Source: Clostridia bacterium
GTDB lineage: Bacteria > Bacillota > Clostridia > Oscillospirales > CAG-272
NCBI GenBank assembly: GCA_017455945.1
Contig: JAFTLM010000009.1
Span: forward strand, 1-12,940
DNA: 12,940 nucleotides
Direction of reading: 5' to 3'
In this document: positions 6,589-12,940 of the stretch, piece after piece
How the letters are laid out: the number at the start of each line of letters is the position of its first letter
Position numbering within the stretch: the first letter of the stretch is position 1
Notes under the pieces: model-generated
The model's input: only the letters and a program-made list of their open reading frames with translations
Databases searched by the model: none
Told to the model about the DNA's origin: nothing
Program-made: the position numbers and the translations under genes

Positions 6589-8457
6589 CTAACATCCGAG
6601 AGTTTCCCGAACGTGGTCCGTAAAATCCCTCACCTCGCCGTAAAAGGCTCCGTCGGGTGACTCCCACGTAATGGCGTTGATTATCTTTTGCAAGGACTCG
6701 CCCGAAAGACGTTTTTTGAAATCGTCCTTCACGTTGACGCCGCACGACTTTGAGAGTTTGCAAATTGCCATTGCCGCGTGGGTGAAATGCTGAAACAGCA
6801 CGTAGTTGCAGTTTTCAAGCGAGCAAAAGATATACGCGGGCTTAAGGGTATGGTACAGCGCTCTCTCAAACTCTCCGTCGTCAAAAACTATCGGCCGCAA
6901 AAGCTCGATGTCGCTTGCGTCGCCAAGTCTGCCGAGAAGGCAGATGGCTATACAGCTTCTGAACTGGTTCGAACGTCGGCAGTCCTTGAAATAGAAGCAG
7001 CTTCTGTTTCTCACCAATTCGCGAAGAACCTCAAGCCCCTCTTTTCTGCCCATAATTCCAAGGGCAATAGCGGCATTGTACCTGAGAAATTCTCCGTTAT
7101 CCTCAAGTGCCGAGACAAGGCGTTTTGCCAGTGCCTCGCCGCCGTATCTGTACGCCGCCCAGATTGCGGGACCGGGTTTGTCGGTAGCCAGCATATCCAT
7201 AAGCTCGTCGTCGCTCATATTGAAATTTACCGGCCTGTACGGCATTTTACCCGTCTGGTCGTCGAAGCCGAAATTTTTGTTTTTATCACCGCTGTAACAG
7301 CCGAATTCTTCAACCTTTTTTACAAAAGCGTCGTAATCTATATCAAGAAAATCGCACTCGCTCTTTACCGCCATTGCCGAGGCAACTCCTACGCACTCGC
7401 CCATTCTGAACATATCGCGGTTCATTCTGACGGCACTTGAGGAATAGCTGTCGATAGAAAGGCATCTGCCTGCCGTCACTATTCCGCACAGGTCTTTGGG
7501 AACCACCGCCCCAAAGGGTACGGGAATACGCACGGTGAGGGTTGACAGATTGCTTATAACCCACCAATTCTGGTAGAGCTCGTCGTCAATGGCAAGGTCG
7601 TGACCGTGCTTGTCTATGTCGGAATACGCATAGAAAAGAACCTTTTCGGGCTTGTTGCCAAGGAATATGTCCTCGTAACGCAAAGTTTTCTCGCCCTTAT
7701 ATCTCACACCCTCTCTCACACCGCACACGGGTGCCATCGAAACAAGTCTGGAATTTCTTTCGGGCATATGGCGTCTGGCGGCGTGGGCGTCGATTATTTT
7801 CTTTGAAAAATCAGCCGCATCGTATTGATTACAGTATCCGCTGTCGCTGTTGTTGTAACGGTATCTGCCCTCTGCGTCAAGCATCTCGCAACGCACGGTA
7901 AAGGGGACAGTCTTGCCGTCGGCATTTCTTCCCAGGTAGGTTTCTGTGGGACACATTCTTATAACGTGACCGTCGGAGGTGGCGTCAATCAGAATCTTCG
8001 ATTTTATATTGAGCTCTTTTCCGTTTCCGAAAAATCTTGCTCCCACAACTCGGTTGCCCTCAAAATAAACGCCTGTCACTACCGTTTTTGTCACAAGCTT
8101 AACGCCATGTTCGCACAGATTTCTGTACAGCATAGCCTGCATAAGGTCGGAGTTGTTGTGGTCGGCACTGGTTCCGAACAGCTCTCTGTATTTTTTACCT
8201 TTTTCGTCGTTTTCCTCAAAGCTGCCGCCCGCAAAACCGTAATAATAGAAGGTAACTCTTCCGTTGACGGGCATTCCGCCCACGTTGGCGTCCTTTTCCA
8301 CCGCGATTACGCGAAGCCCCTCGCGTGCCGCCGCAAGTGCCGCATATCCGCCCGCCGCTCCGACACCGACGCACAAAACGTCGCACTCCGTGTCAAAAGC
8401 CACGTCGGAAAGCTTGATATCGTATATTTCTCCGTTTTCAAGAACCGAAAGAATCAT
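6589..8457 (-). CDS. FAD-dependent oxidoreductase (FAD_oxidored family) with C-terminal HEAT-like domain
   Basis: A 622-residue flavoprotein. The N-terminal FAD-binding Rossmann motif is VGVGAAGGYAALAAAREGLRV (about 30-50), with VEKDANVGG following (about 53-61). CGVREGVRY (about 245-253) and AGRCLSIDSYSSSAVRMNRDMFRMGE (about 329-354) are the family blocks that close the FAD site. From about 425 to 570 the protein becomes helical with HEAT-like units, e.g. RYNAAIALGIMGRKEGLEVL and FRSCIAICLLGRLGDASDIELL. This suggests a partner-binding scaffold or lid fused to the enzyme. The substrate is unknown and no signal peptide is seen. ATG at 8457 overlaps the upstream stop as ATGA, which indicates translational coupling. 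GTG at 8463 is an alternative start adding two residues; AAGGAG serves both. Confidence 0.85.
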   Translation of the reverse strand: MILSVLENGEIYDIKLSDVAFDTECDVLCVGVGAAGGYAALAAAREGLRVIAVEKDANVGGMPVNGRVTFYYYGFAGGSFEENDEKGKKYRELFGTSADHNNSDLMQAMLYRNLCEHGVKLVTKTVVTGVYFEGNRVVGARFFGNGKELNIKSKILIDATSDGHVIRMCPTETYLGRNADGKTVPFTVRCEMLDAEGRYRYNNSDSGYCNQYDAADFSKKIIDAHAARRHMPERNSRLVSMAPVCGVREGVRYKGEKTLRYEDIFLGNKPEKVLFYAYSDIDKHGHDLAIDDELYQNWWVISNLSTLTVRIPVPFGAVVPKDLCGIVTAGRCLSIDSYSSSAVRMNRDMFRMGECVGVASAMAVKSECDFLDIDYDAFVKKVEEFGCYSGDKNKNFGFDDQTGKMPYRPVNFNMSDDELMDMLATDKPGPAIWAAYRYGGEALAKRLVSALEDNGEFLRYNAAIALGIMGRKEGLEVLRELVRNRSCFYFKDCRRSNQFRSCIAICLLGRLGDASDIELLRPIVFDDGEFERALYHTLKPAYIFCSLENCNYVLFQHFTHAAMAICKLSKSCGVNVKDDFKKRLSGESLQKIINAITWESPDGAFYGEVRDFTDHVRETLGC

Positions 8458-9605
8458 TTCCACAACTCTCCTTTCTCAAAGGCTGCGAACGGATTGCCAA
8501 AGCGTCTTTCGCACACCTTCCATATGCCCTGAGCGTCCTCGCAGGGTTCCGGATTGCTGTCGTCAATCATTCTGTAAGAGGTTGCGATTATTCTTGCACC
8601 GCACTCTCTCAGGCGGTCGCCGTATACGTCAAGAATTCGGCTTTTGGCTTCATTTACGTCACATTCGTCCTCAAAATATACTTTCCAGATTTTCTGCCCC
8701 TCGTAAAACGACGGCAAAACATTGTCAAGTCTTGGGCTTTGCCCGTCCTTCAAAGCCAAAAGGAGATTGATTTTTTTACCCTCCCTTTGCCTGGTGTCTA
8801 TTACCCGACGTGTGGAAACAACACGGATTCCCTCGTTATTGCAAAGAGTGACGTTGTATCCCTTTTGGGTCTTTTTCACCTCGGTGCAAAAGCTTCCCAG
8901 CAAAATTTCGGGCTGAGTATTTTTTATAAATCTGCAAAGCGCGGGCTCCAGCTCATTTACCGCAAGTCTGCCTTCTTTGAGCACGCCGTCCTTTTCAAAG
9001 GAGCCGTAAAGCTCTGCCGCTCCCTGCGAGGTCGGCTTCACGAAATCCGCGTCAAAGCCCTCAAGAGTGCCGAAGAAATGCGGGTCTGCAAGCTGTGTTT
9101 CTTCAATTATCAGTGTGTTTTGGTGAGCATAAGCGTATCCGACCGAAAAATATCCGCTGCCCAAAATCACGGTTTCGTACATAACGCGTCTTCTCTCATT
9201 AACTCTTTTTTTATATTTTTTCACCAGCTTCTGCTTCTTTTTGTTAATCTTTTCTTTGGCGTTTTTCAGCTTTTCCGAGGCAAGCATCTCTTTAAGCACG
9301 CCCAAGGTTTTCTCGTCGTTGGGAAAGAACAGCTTCAGGAAAAAGATTGCGAGAACAAAGGTTATTACCTTTTCGGGCGTTCCGGGAACCCACAAAAGTG
9401 CGAGATAACCCGACGCCACGAAAATCATCCAATCAATTCCAAGCCACATACCGACGCCCAAAAGAATGTAGGACCATCCGTTGGTAATTATCCACCCCAT
9501 TCCAAAGCACAAAAGGAATTTGGGGTTAAGGAGCATTATAATAATTGTTTTTGTGAATTTCCAGATTTTTTTTGCTACAAACTTTACAAACGAAACAAAT
9601 TTCAC
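8454..9605 (-). CDS. Membrane domain fused to a Rossmann-type nucleotide-binding (flavoprotein-like) domain
   Basis: A 383-residue protein in two parts. Residues 1-141 have about three membrane segments (about 30-55, 58-73, 79-94; FLLCFGMGWIITNGWSYILL, LWVPGTPEKV, FFPNDEKTL). A very basic, probably coiled stretch follows (KEKINKKKQKLVKKYKKRVNERRR, 117-140, shown in part: KKKQKLVKKYKKR). Residues 142-383 begin with a classic beta-alpha-beta nucleotide motif, MYETVILGSGYFSVGYAYA, followed by LIIEE, as in FAD/NAD-binding oxidoreductases. The rest is unfamiliar to me. It is co-transcribed and overlaps by ATGA with the FAD/HEAT enzyme, so it may anchor or supply electrons to that enzyme. The start is GTG at 9605 with only a weak ribosome site. 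ATG at 9182 could start the Rossmann part separately, but has no good Shine-Dalgarno. The membrane part resembles small stand-alone Clostridia membrane proteins, so either a true fusion or a lost stop is possible. Confidence 0.7.
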   Translation of the reverse strand: MKFVSFVKFVAKKIWKFTKTIIIMLLNPKFLLCFGMGWIITNGWSYILLGVGMWLGIDWMIFVASGYLALLWVPGTPEKVITFVLAIFFLKLFFPNDEKTLGVLKEMLASEKLKNAKEKINKKKQKLVKKYKKRVNERRRVMYETVILGSGYFSVGYAYAHQNTLIIEETQLADPHFFGTLEGFDADFVKPTSQGAAELYGSFEKDGVLKEGRLAVNELEPALCRFIKNTQPEILLGSFCTEVKKTQKGYNVTLCNNEGIRVVSTRRVIDTRQREGKKINLLLALKDGQSPRLDNVLPSFYEGQKIWKVYFEDECDVNEAKSRILDVYGDRLRECGARIIATSYRMIDDSNPEPCEDAQGIWKVCERRFGNPFAAFEKGELWK

Positions 9606-9642
9606 CGTATATTTCCAACCTTTGACAAAATTCAGTATATTG

Positions 9643-9671
9643 ATTTTATCATATTTTCATCAAAATGTAAA
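9643..9671 (-). promoter_or_regulatory. Predicted promoter of the membrane-Rossmann / FAD-HEAT operon
   Basis: On the minus strand: TTTACA (9666-9671), 17-base spacer, TAAAAT (9643-9648) preceded by TGA (extended -10). Transcription would start near 9636, about 30 bases before the GTG at 9605, and this supports that upstream start. Confidence 0.6.
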
Positions 9672-9732
9672 CATATTACGGAAATATAATTCGAATTTTT
9701 GCTTTAAGGTCAAACAATTTACTCGCACAAAG

Positions 9733-9786
9733 TACAGGTCACTTCTGAAAATCTTTCGCCGTGTGAGTTTTCAGAGGTGACCTGTA
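9733..9786. repeat. Long intergenic inverted repeat (19-bp stem, 16-base loop)
   Basis: TACAGGTCACTTCTGAAAA (9733-9751) pairs with TTTTCAGAGGTGACCTGTA (9768-9786) with one T/C mismatch that becomes a G-U-type wobble on one strand. It lies downstream of the HAD phosphatase and upstream of the membrane-Rossmann operon promoter, both on the minus strand. There is no T-tract after either arm, so it is not a standard terminator. It looks like a dispersed palindromic element (REP/MITE-like) or a structured 3' end. No open reading frame lies within it. Confidence 0.75.
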
Positions 9787-9793
9787 AGGCATT

Positions 9794-9808
9794 CGCCCCC
9801 GCGGGGCG
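9794..9808. other. GC-rich hairpin directly after the HAD phosphatase stop
   Basis: CGCCCC (9794-9799), CGC loop, GGGGCG (9803-9808). On the minus strand it begins 4 bases after the phosphatase stop and is followed by the longer inverted repeat instead of a T-run. The two hairpins together may end or protect the transcript. On the plus strand it is followed by GGGTTATTTTT, but no plus-strand gene precedes it. Confidence 0.4.
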
Positions 9809-9811
9809 GGG

Positions 9812-10597
9812 TTATTTTTCTATATTTTTAACGATATCTCCTACGCCGTTGAGAATATATTTGGGGCGGTAGGGGAAATTATCTATGTCCTCTCTTGCCG
9901 TGACGCCGCTGAGCACGAGGATAGTGTCCACGTTGGATTCGATTCCGGCTATGATGTCGGTGTCCATTCGGTCGCCGATAAATGCTATGTCCGCACTGTG
10001 GCAGCCGAGCTTACGAAGTCCGTGGCGGAGCATAAGCGGATTGGGCTTACCCACAAAATACGCCTTCTTGCCTGTTGCTATTTCTATGGGGGCTACCAGC
10101 GAGCCGGTTGCGGGCATAATGCCTTTTTCGGTTACGCCAACCGTGTCGGGGTTTGCTCCAATCAGCTTGGCGCCCTTATTTACAAGCTCAATCGCTTTTT
10201 CAAGCTTCTCAAAGCAATAGGTTCTTGTCTCGCCTATAACCACGTAGTCGGGGTTGATGTCGTTCATATATATCTTCTGGTCGTACAAAGCCTTTGAAAG
10301 AGCGGCTTCTCCGATTACGTACGCCGTGCACCCGGGTGCCTGGGTATGGAGAAATTCCGCAGTTGCCATAGCGCTGGTGTAAAAGTGGTCGGCAGAAACC
10401 GAAAGTCCCATTCTCTCAAGCTTCATACTGAGCTCGTGGGGAGTTCTTTCGGGGCTGTTTGTGAGGAACACAAACTTTTTGTCGTTTTCAATCATCCAGT
10501 TTACAAATTCCGAAACGCCGTCAAGGATTTTATTTCCGTGGTAGATAACGCCGTCCATATCGCAGATAAAGCCCTGCTTTTCCAATATTCTTTTCAA
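9812..10597 (-). CDS. HAD-superfamily phosphatase, subfamily IIA (NagD / p-nitrophenylphosphatase-like)
   Basis: A 261-residue cytoplasmic phosphohydrolase of normal HAD-IIA length. Motif I is CDMDGV (12-17, nucleophile D13 and acid/base D15) and motif II is TNSPE (46-50). A C2-type cap spans roughly 70-175 (GANPDTV at 147-153). The motif-K region is GKPNP (183-187, K184) and motif III is IGDRMDTD (207-214, D209/D213). Family members dephosphorylate small phosphometabolites such as nucleotides, pyridoxal phosphate or glycerol phosphate; the substrate here is open. I choose TTG at 10597: GAGGTGA (10603-10609) lies 5 bases upstream and the protein then begins just before motif I. The frame stays open to 10900, but that extension crosses the promoter and the divergent gene and is not coding. 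It is transcribed alone. Confidence 0.9.
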   Translation of the reverse strand: MKRILEKQGFICDMDGVIYHGNKILDGVSEFVNWMIENDKKFVFLTNSPERTPHELSMKLERMGLSVSADHFYTSAMATAEFLHTQAPGCTAYVIGEAALSKALYDQKIYMNDINPDYVVIGETRTYCFEKLEKAIELVNKGAKLIGANPDTVGVTEKGIMPATGSLVAPIEIATGKKAYFVGKPNPLMLRHGLRKLGCHSADIAFIGDRMDTDIIAGIESNVDTILVLSGVTAREDIDNFPYRPKYILNGVGDIVKNIEK

Positions 10598-10622
10598 TTT
10601 AATCACCTCGTGTAAAATATCC

Positions 10623-10638
10623 CGGCGTAAGACCGCCG
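10623..10638 (-). other. Small GC hairpin in the leader of the HAD phosphatase mRNA
   Basis: CGGCG (10623-10627) and CGCCG (10634-10638) can pair around a 6-base loop, between the predicted transcription start (about 10645) and the ribosome site at 10603-10609. There is no aptamer-like complexity, so this is only a simple leader stem. Confidence 0.3.
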
Positions 10639-10651
10639 TACATCTGATAAT

Positions 10652-10680
10652 ATGATACCAAATTTTTAGGATAAATTCAA
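10652..10680 (-). promoter_or_regulatory. Predicted promoter of the HAD phosphatase gene
   Basis: On the minus strand: TTGAAT (10675-10680), 17-base spacer, TATCAT (10652-10657) preceded by TGG (extended -10). The leader would be about 48 bases. Confidence 0.6.
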
Positions 10681-10729
10681 TACTTTTTAAAAAATGTTTC
10701 GAAAAATACAAAATGTTTTGTTTACGATA

Positions 10730-10758
10730 TTGAAAAAATACGTGTATAATTGTATAAT
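10730..10758 (+). promoter_or_regulatory. Predicted promoter(s) of the glycyl-radical activase gene, with a doubled -10
   Basis: TTGAAA (10730-10735), 17-base spacer and TATAAT (10753-10758). A second perfect TATAAT at 10745-10750 pairs with TTTACG (10721-10726) at an 18-base spacing. Two overlapping starts 8 bases apart are possible. It is divergent from the phosphatase promoter across about 50 AT-rich bases. Confidence 0.65.
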
Positions 10759-10790
10759 AAAGATGCAAAGTAACAGCAACAGGAGTTTTT

Positions 10791-11675
10791 ATGAAAGCAA
10801 GAGTTATTGAAATAAAAAGATTTGCCGTCCACGACGGTGACGGAATAAGAACGACACTTTTCCTCAAGGGCTGTCCGCTTGCCTGCGTGTGGTGCCACAA
10901 TCCCGAAGGGATAGGCAGCGCACCTCAGCTTGCGTATATGGCGGACAAATGCATTGGCTGCGGAAGCTGTGTTTCGGGGTGTCCTTCGGGGGCTCACAGC
11001 GTAAAAGACGGGCTTCATATTTTTGAACGCGAAAAGTGTATCGGGTGCGGAAAGTGTGAAGAAGAGTGCCCTGTAAACGCCCTTAAATTTTACGGCAGGG
11101 AAATGAGCGTCGAAGAGCTTTTGCCCCTGCTTACCGAGGACAGGGAGTTTTACGAAAACTCGGGCGGCGGAGTTACGCTGTCGGGCGGAGAGTGCCTTTG
11201 CCACCCCGATTTTTGTGCGGAGCTTCTCGCAAGGCTTAAAGAGCAGGGAATACATACCGCTGTTGACACCTGCGGTGCCGTAAGCCGCGAGGCTATCGAC
11301 AAGGTGATGCCCTACACGGACGTTTTCCTTTATGACGTGAAGGCGATAGACGGCGAAATACACAAAAAATGTACGGGCAGAGATAACGCGCTGATACTTG
11401 AAAACTTAAAGTACATAGACGGCTGCGGAAAGCAGATTGAGGTAAGATACCCCTACGTTCCCGATTACAATTCGGGCGAGGCGGAAAAGATAGGAGAGTT
11501 TCTTTCGGGATTGAAGAATCTTACGGCGGTTCGCGTTCTGGCTTATCACAAATATGCGGGGTCTAAATATTCATCCTTGGATATGGAGAACAAACTGCCC
11601 GAAAGAATGCCCACAGAGGAAGAGGTTGAAGAGGCTCGCAATATCATCAGAAAATACGGAATAAAAGTCATATAG
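10791..11675 (+). CDS. Glycyl-radical-enzyme activating protein (radical SAM, PflA-like, with two extra 4Fe-4S clusters)
   Basis: A 294-residue radical SAM enzyme that uses S-adenosylmethionine and a 4Fe-4S cluster to generate the glycyl radical of a partner enzyme in anaerobes. The SAM cluster motif is C28-x3-C32-x2-C35 (GCPLACVWCHNPEG). A ferredoxin-type insertion follows, with CIGCGSCVSGCP (54-65) and CIGCGKCEEECP (83-94), so two further clusters. The glycine-rich SAM motif is GGGVTLSGGECL and the TCGAV/YDVKAID stretches complete the barrel. This double-cluster layout is typical of activases for glycerol/diol dehydratases, choline lyase, hydroxyphenylacetate decarboxylase and similar enzymes; simple PflA lacks the insertion. 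No glycyl-radical enzyme gene is adjacent, so the partner is unknown. AGGAG (10781-10785) lies 5 bases before ATG. Confidence 0.93.
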   Translation: MKARVIEIKRFAVHDGDGIRTTLFLKGCPLACVWCHNPEGIGSAPQLAYMADKCIGCGSCVSGCPSGAHSVKDGLHIFEREKCIGCGKCEEECPVNALKFYGREMSVEELLPLLTEDREFYENSGGGVTLSGGECLCHPDFCAELLARLKEQGIHTAVDTCGAVSREAIDKVMPYTDVFLYDVKAIDGEIHKKCTGRDNALILENLKYIDGCGKQIEVRYPYVPDYNSGEAEKIGEFLSGLKNLTAVRVLAYHKYAGSKYSSLDMENKLPERMPTEEEVEEARNIIRKYGIKVI

Positions 11676-11739
11676 GCGGTTTTGTGCATAAGGTACAGAT
11701 TGTCGCAAAAAAAAATTTGAAAAATATATTCAATTCTAC

Positions 11740-11768
11740 TTTACAAAACAAAATTTTTTTGATATAAT
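11740..11768 (+). promoter_or_regulatory. Predicted strong promoter with UP-like AT tracts for the F420-ligase-family gene
   Basis: TTTACA (11740-11745), 17-base spacer, perfect TATAAT (11763-11768) preceded by TGA (extended -10). A9T3 at 11707-11718 and further AT-rich sequence lie directly upstream, and the spacer itself contains AAAATTTTTTT. This is expected to be a strong, possibly bent promoter. I see no convincing terminator for the activase gene in 11676-11739. Confidence 0.75.
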
Positions 11769-11790
11769 AGAGTGTAAAAAATATTTTTGA

Positions 11791-11806
11791 ATTCGCACTT
11801 GCGAAT
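11791..11806 (+). other. Leader hairpin just upstream of the F420-ligase-family ribosome site
   Basis: ATTCGC (11791-11796), loop ACTT, GCGAAT (11801-11806), ending 4 bases before AAGGAG (11811-11816). It may stabilise the mRNA or modulate access to the ribosome site. Confidence 0.4.
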
Positions 11807-11825
11807 CGTTAAGGAGTTGTTATTT

Positions 11826-12940
11826 ATGAGCCGTATGGTCGGTACTGTGTCACGTGGAGTTCGCGCACCTATTATCAGGAAGGGTGACGACATTGTGGAG
11901 ATCGTTGTTAATTCCGTGCTTGAAGCATCGGCAGACGACGGATTTGAAATTCGCAACCGCGATATAGTTGCAATTACCGAGGCTGTTGTCGCTCGCGCAC
12001 AGGGAAATTATGCGTCGGTGGACAATATAGCTGACGATGTCAGAGCAAAGTTTGGCGGTGAAACGGTGGGCGTTATTTTTCCCATCCTCAGCCGTAACCG
12101 TTTTGCTATTTGTCTTCGCGGTATAGCAAAGGGAGCAAAGAAGATAGTTCTTATGCTTTCGTATCCCTCCGACGAGGTGGGAAATCATCTTGTCAGCCTT
12201 GACAAGCTTGATGAAAAGGGCGTAAACCCCTACAGCGACGTGCTTGATCTTAAGAAGTACCGTGAGCTTTTCGGATACGAGAAGCACCCCTTCACAGGCG
12301 TTGACTACGTTGAATACTATGAAACGCTTATAACCGAGTGCGGTGCGGAGTGCGAGATAGTTTTCGCAAACGATCCCCGTGCGGTGCTTAAGTATACCAA
12401 GAACGTCATTAACTGCGACATTCACACACGCGCAAGAACCAAGAGACTTCTCAAGGCGGCAGGTGCGGAAATAGTTTACGGACTTGATGAGATTCTCACA
12501 GCTCCCGTAAACGGAAGCGGATTTAATGCCGATTACGGACTTCTCGGTTCCAACAAGGCAACCGAGGACGAGGTAAAGCTTTTCCCCAGAAACTGCCAGC
12601 CTGTAGTTGACGCTATACAGAACAAGCTTCTTGAAAAGACGGGCAAGCTTGTTGAGGTAATGGTGTACGGCGACGGAGCGTTCAAGGATCCCATAGGTAA
12701 GATTTGGGAGCTTGCGGACCCGGTAGTTTCGCCCGCTTACACTCCCGGACTGGAGGGTACTCCCAACGAGCTTAAGCTTAAATACCTTGCCGATAACGAT
12801 TTTGCTAATCTTTCGGGCGAGGAGCTTAAGGCGGCTATCAAGTCCAAGATTCAGGAGAAGGACGACAATCTTGTAGGTAAGATGGCATCTGAGGGAACCA
12901 CTCCCAGACGTCTTACAGACCTTATCGGATCTCTGTGCGA
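11826..12940 (+). CDS. Coenzyme F420-0:L-glutamate ligase family protein (CofE-like, Clostridia type), 3' end cut by window
   Basis: The frame is open from ATG at 11826 to the window end, giving 371 residues without a stop. AAGGAG (11811-11816) lies 9 bases upstream. The sequence matches the roughly 390-400-residue Clostridia group annotated as coenzyme F420-0:L-glutamate ligase, so only about 20-25 residues should be missing. Recognisable blocks are VGTVSRGVRAPII (5-17), DIVAITEAVVARAQGNYA (46-63), FPILSRNRFAICLRG (near residue 85), HPFTGVDYVEYY, HTRARTKRLLKAAGAEI, APVNGSG, LLGSNKATEDEV and YGDGAFKDP near the C-terminus. True CofE adds glutamate to F420-0 using GTP in the cytoplasm, and is about 250 residues. 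The longer form, and the lack of other F420 genes here, leave the substrate open; a different amide ligase reaction is possible. It is transcribed from its own promoter. Confidence 0.8.
   Translation, partial: MSRMVGTVSRGVRAPIIRKGDDIVEIVVNSVLEASADDGFEIRNRDIVAITEAVVARAQGNYASVDNIADDVRAKFGGETVGVIFPILSRNRFAICLRGIAKGAKKIVLMLSYPSDEVGNHLVSLDKLDEKGVNPYSDVLDLKKYRELFGYEKHPFTGVDYVEYYETLITECGAECEIVFANDPRAVLKYTKNVINCDIHTRARTKRLLKAAGAEIVYGLDEILTAPVNGSGFNADYGLLGSNKATEDEVKLFPRNCQPVVDAIQNKLLEKTGKLVEVMVYGDGAFKDPIGKIWELADPVVSPAYTPGLEGTPNELKLKYLADNDFANLSGEELKAAIKSKIQEKDDNLVGKMASEGTTPRRLTDLIGSLC

Noticed and set aside
9622..9644. TTGACA on the plus strand as a promoter
   Set aside because: There is no acceptable -10 at 16-18 bases (TTTATC only) and no plus-strand gene follows for over 1 kb.
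10598..10900. Upstream extension of the HAD phosphatase frame to give 362 residues
   Set aside because: The extension crosses the predicted promoter and the start of the divergent activase, has no HAD-like sequence, and a good ribosome site exists for TTG at 10597.
11676..11739. Terminator for the activase gene
   Set aside because: A weak TTTTGTG/CGCAAAA pairing is present, but it is followed by A's instead of T's, so I do not call it.
11850..12425. Minus-strand open frame opposite the F420-ligase-family gene
   Set aside because: The plus-strand frame is recognisable, longer, and has a promoter and ribosome site; the minus frame has none.

Overview
The window looks like a chromosomal segment of an anaerobic, low-to-middle-GC Bacillota, most likely an uncultured gut Clostridia (Oscillospirales-like). 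The evidence is indirect. Shine-Dalgarno sites are strong GGAGG types, the promoters are textbook sigma-A (TTGACT-like, 17 bp, TATAAT-like), and the gene content is anaerobic: sodium-pump decarboxylase subunits, a glycyl-radical-enzyme activase and a FAD_oxidored flavoprotein. I see no phage, insertion sequence, CRISPR array, rRNA or tRNA. Coding density is high and the longest non-coding stretch is about 205 bases.

Left part (42-4608). A glutaminase-A-like (DUF4964/DUF5127/DUF4965) protein on the minus strand is divergent from an AraC-family regulator on the plus strand. Their promoters overlap almost completely. Next on the plus strand, with its own promoter, is a pair made of a GpsA-like NAD(P)H-dependent dehydrogenase and hypoxanthine phosphoribosyltransferase (hpt). 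A strong bidirectional terminator at 4577-4608 closes this part and separates converging transcription.

Middle part (4616-9671, all minus strand). A two-gene operon encodes the beta and gamma membrane subunits of a Na+-translocating decarboxylase. Both carry signal peptides and long acidic, presumably extracytoplasmic N-terminal arms. No alpha (carboxyltransferase) or biotin-carrier gene is present. Upstream of it is another two-gene operon. Its first gene encodes a three-segment membrane domain fused to a Rossmann-type nucleotide-binding domain. Its second, overlapping by ATGA, encodes a FAD-dependent oxidoreductase with a HEAT-like C-terminal domain. These may form a membrane-tethered redox pair, and this is the least familiar arrangement in the window.

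Right part (9733-12940). A 19-bp-stem inverted repeat lies in the intergenic space. It is followed by a NagD-like HAD-IIA phosphatase (minus strand, TTG start), an orphan glycyl-radical-enzyme activase (plus strand) and a protein of the coenzyme F420-0:L-glutamate ligase family, cut by the window end. Each of these three has its own promoter.

Most genes appear to be independent housekeeping or metabolic units, not one large system. The functional couplings supported by sequence are the divergent regulator/enzyme pair, the decarboxylase beta-gamma operon and the membrane-Rossmann/FAD-HEAT operon.
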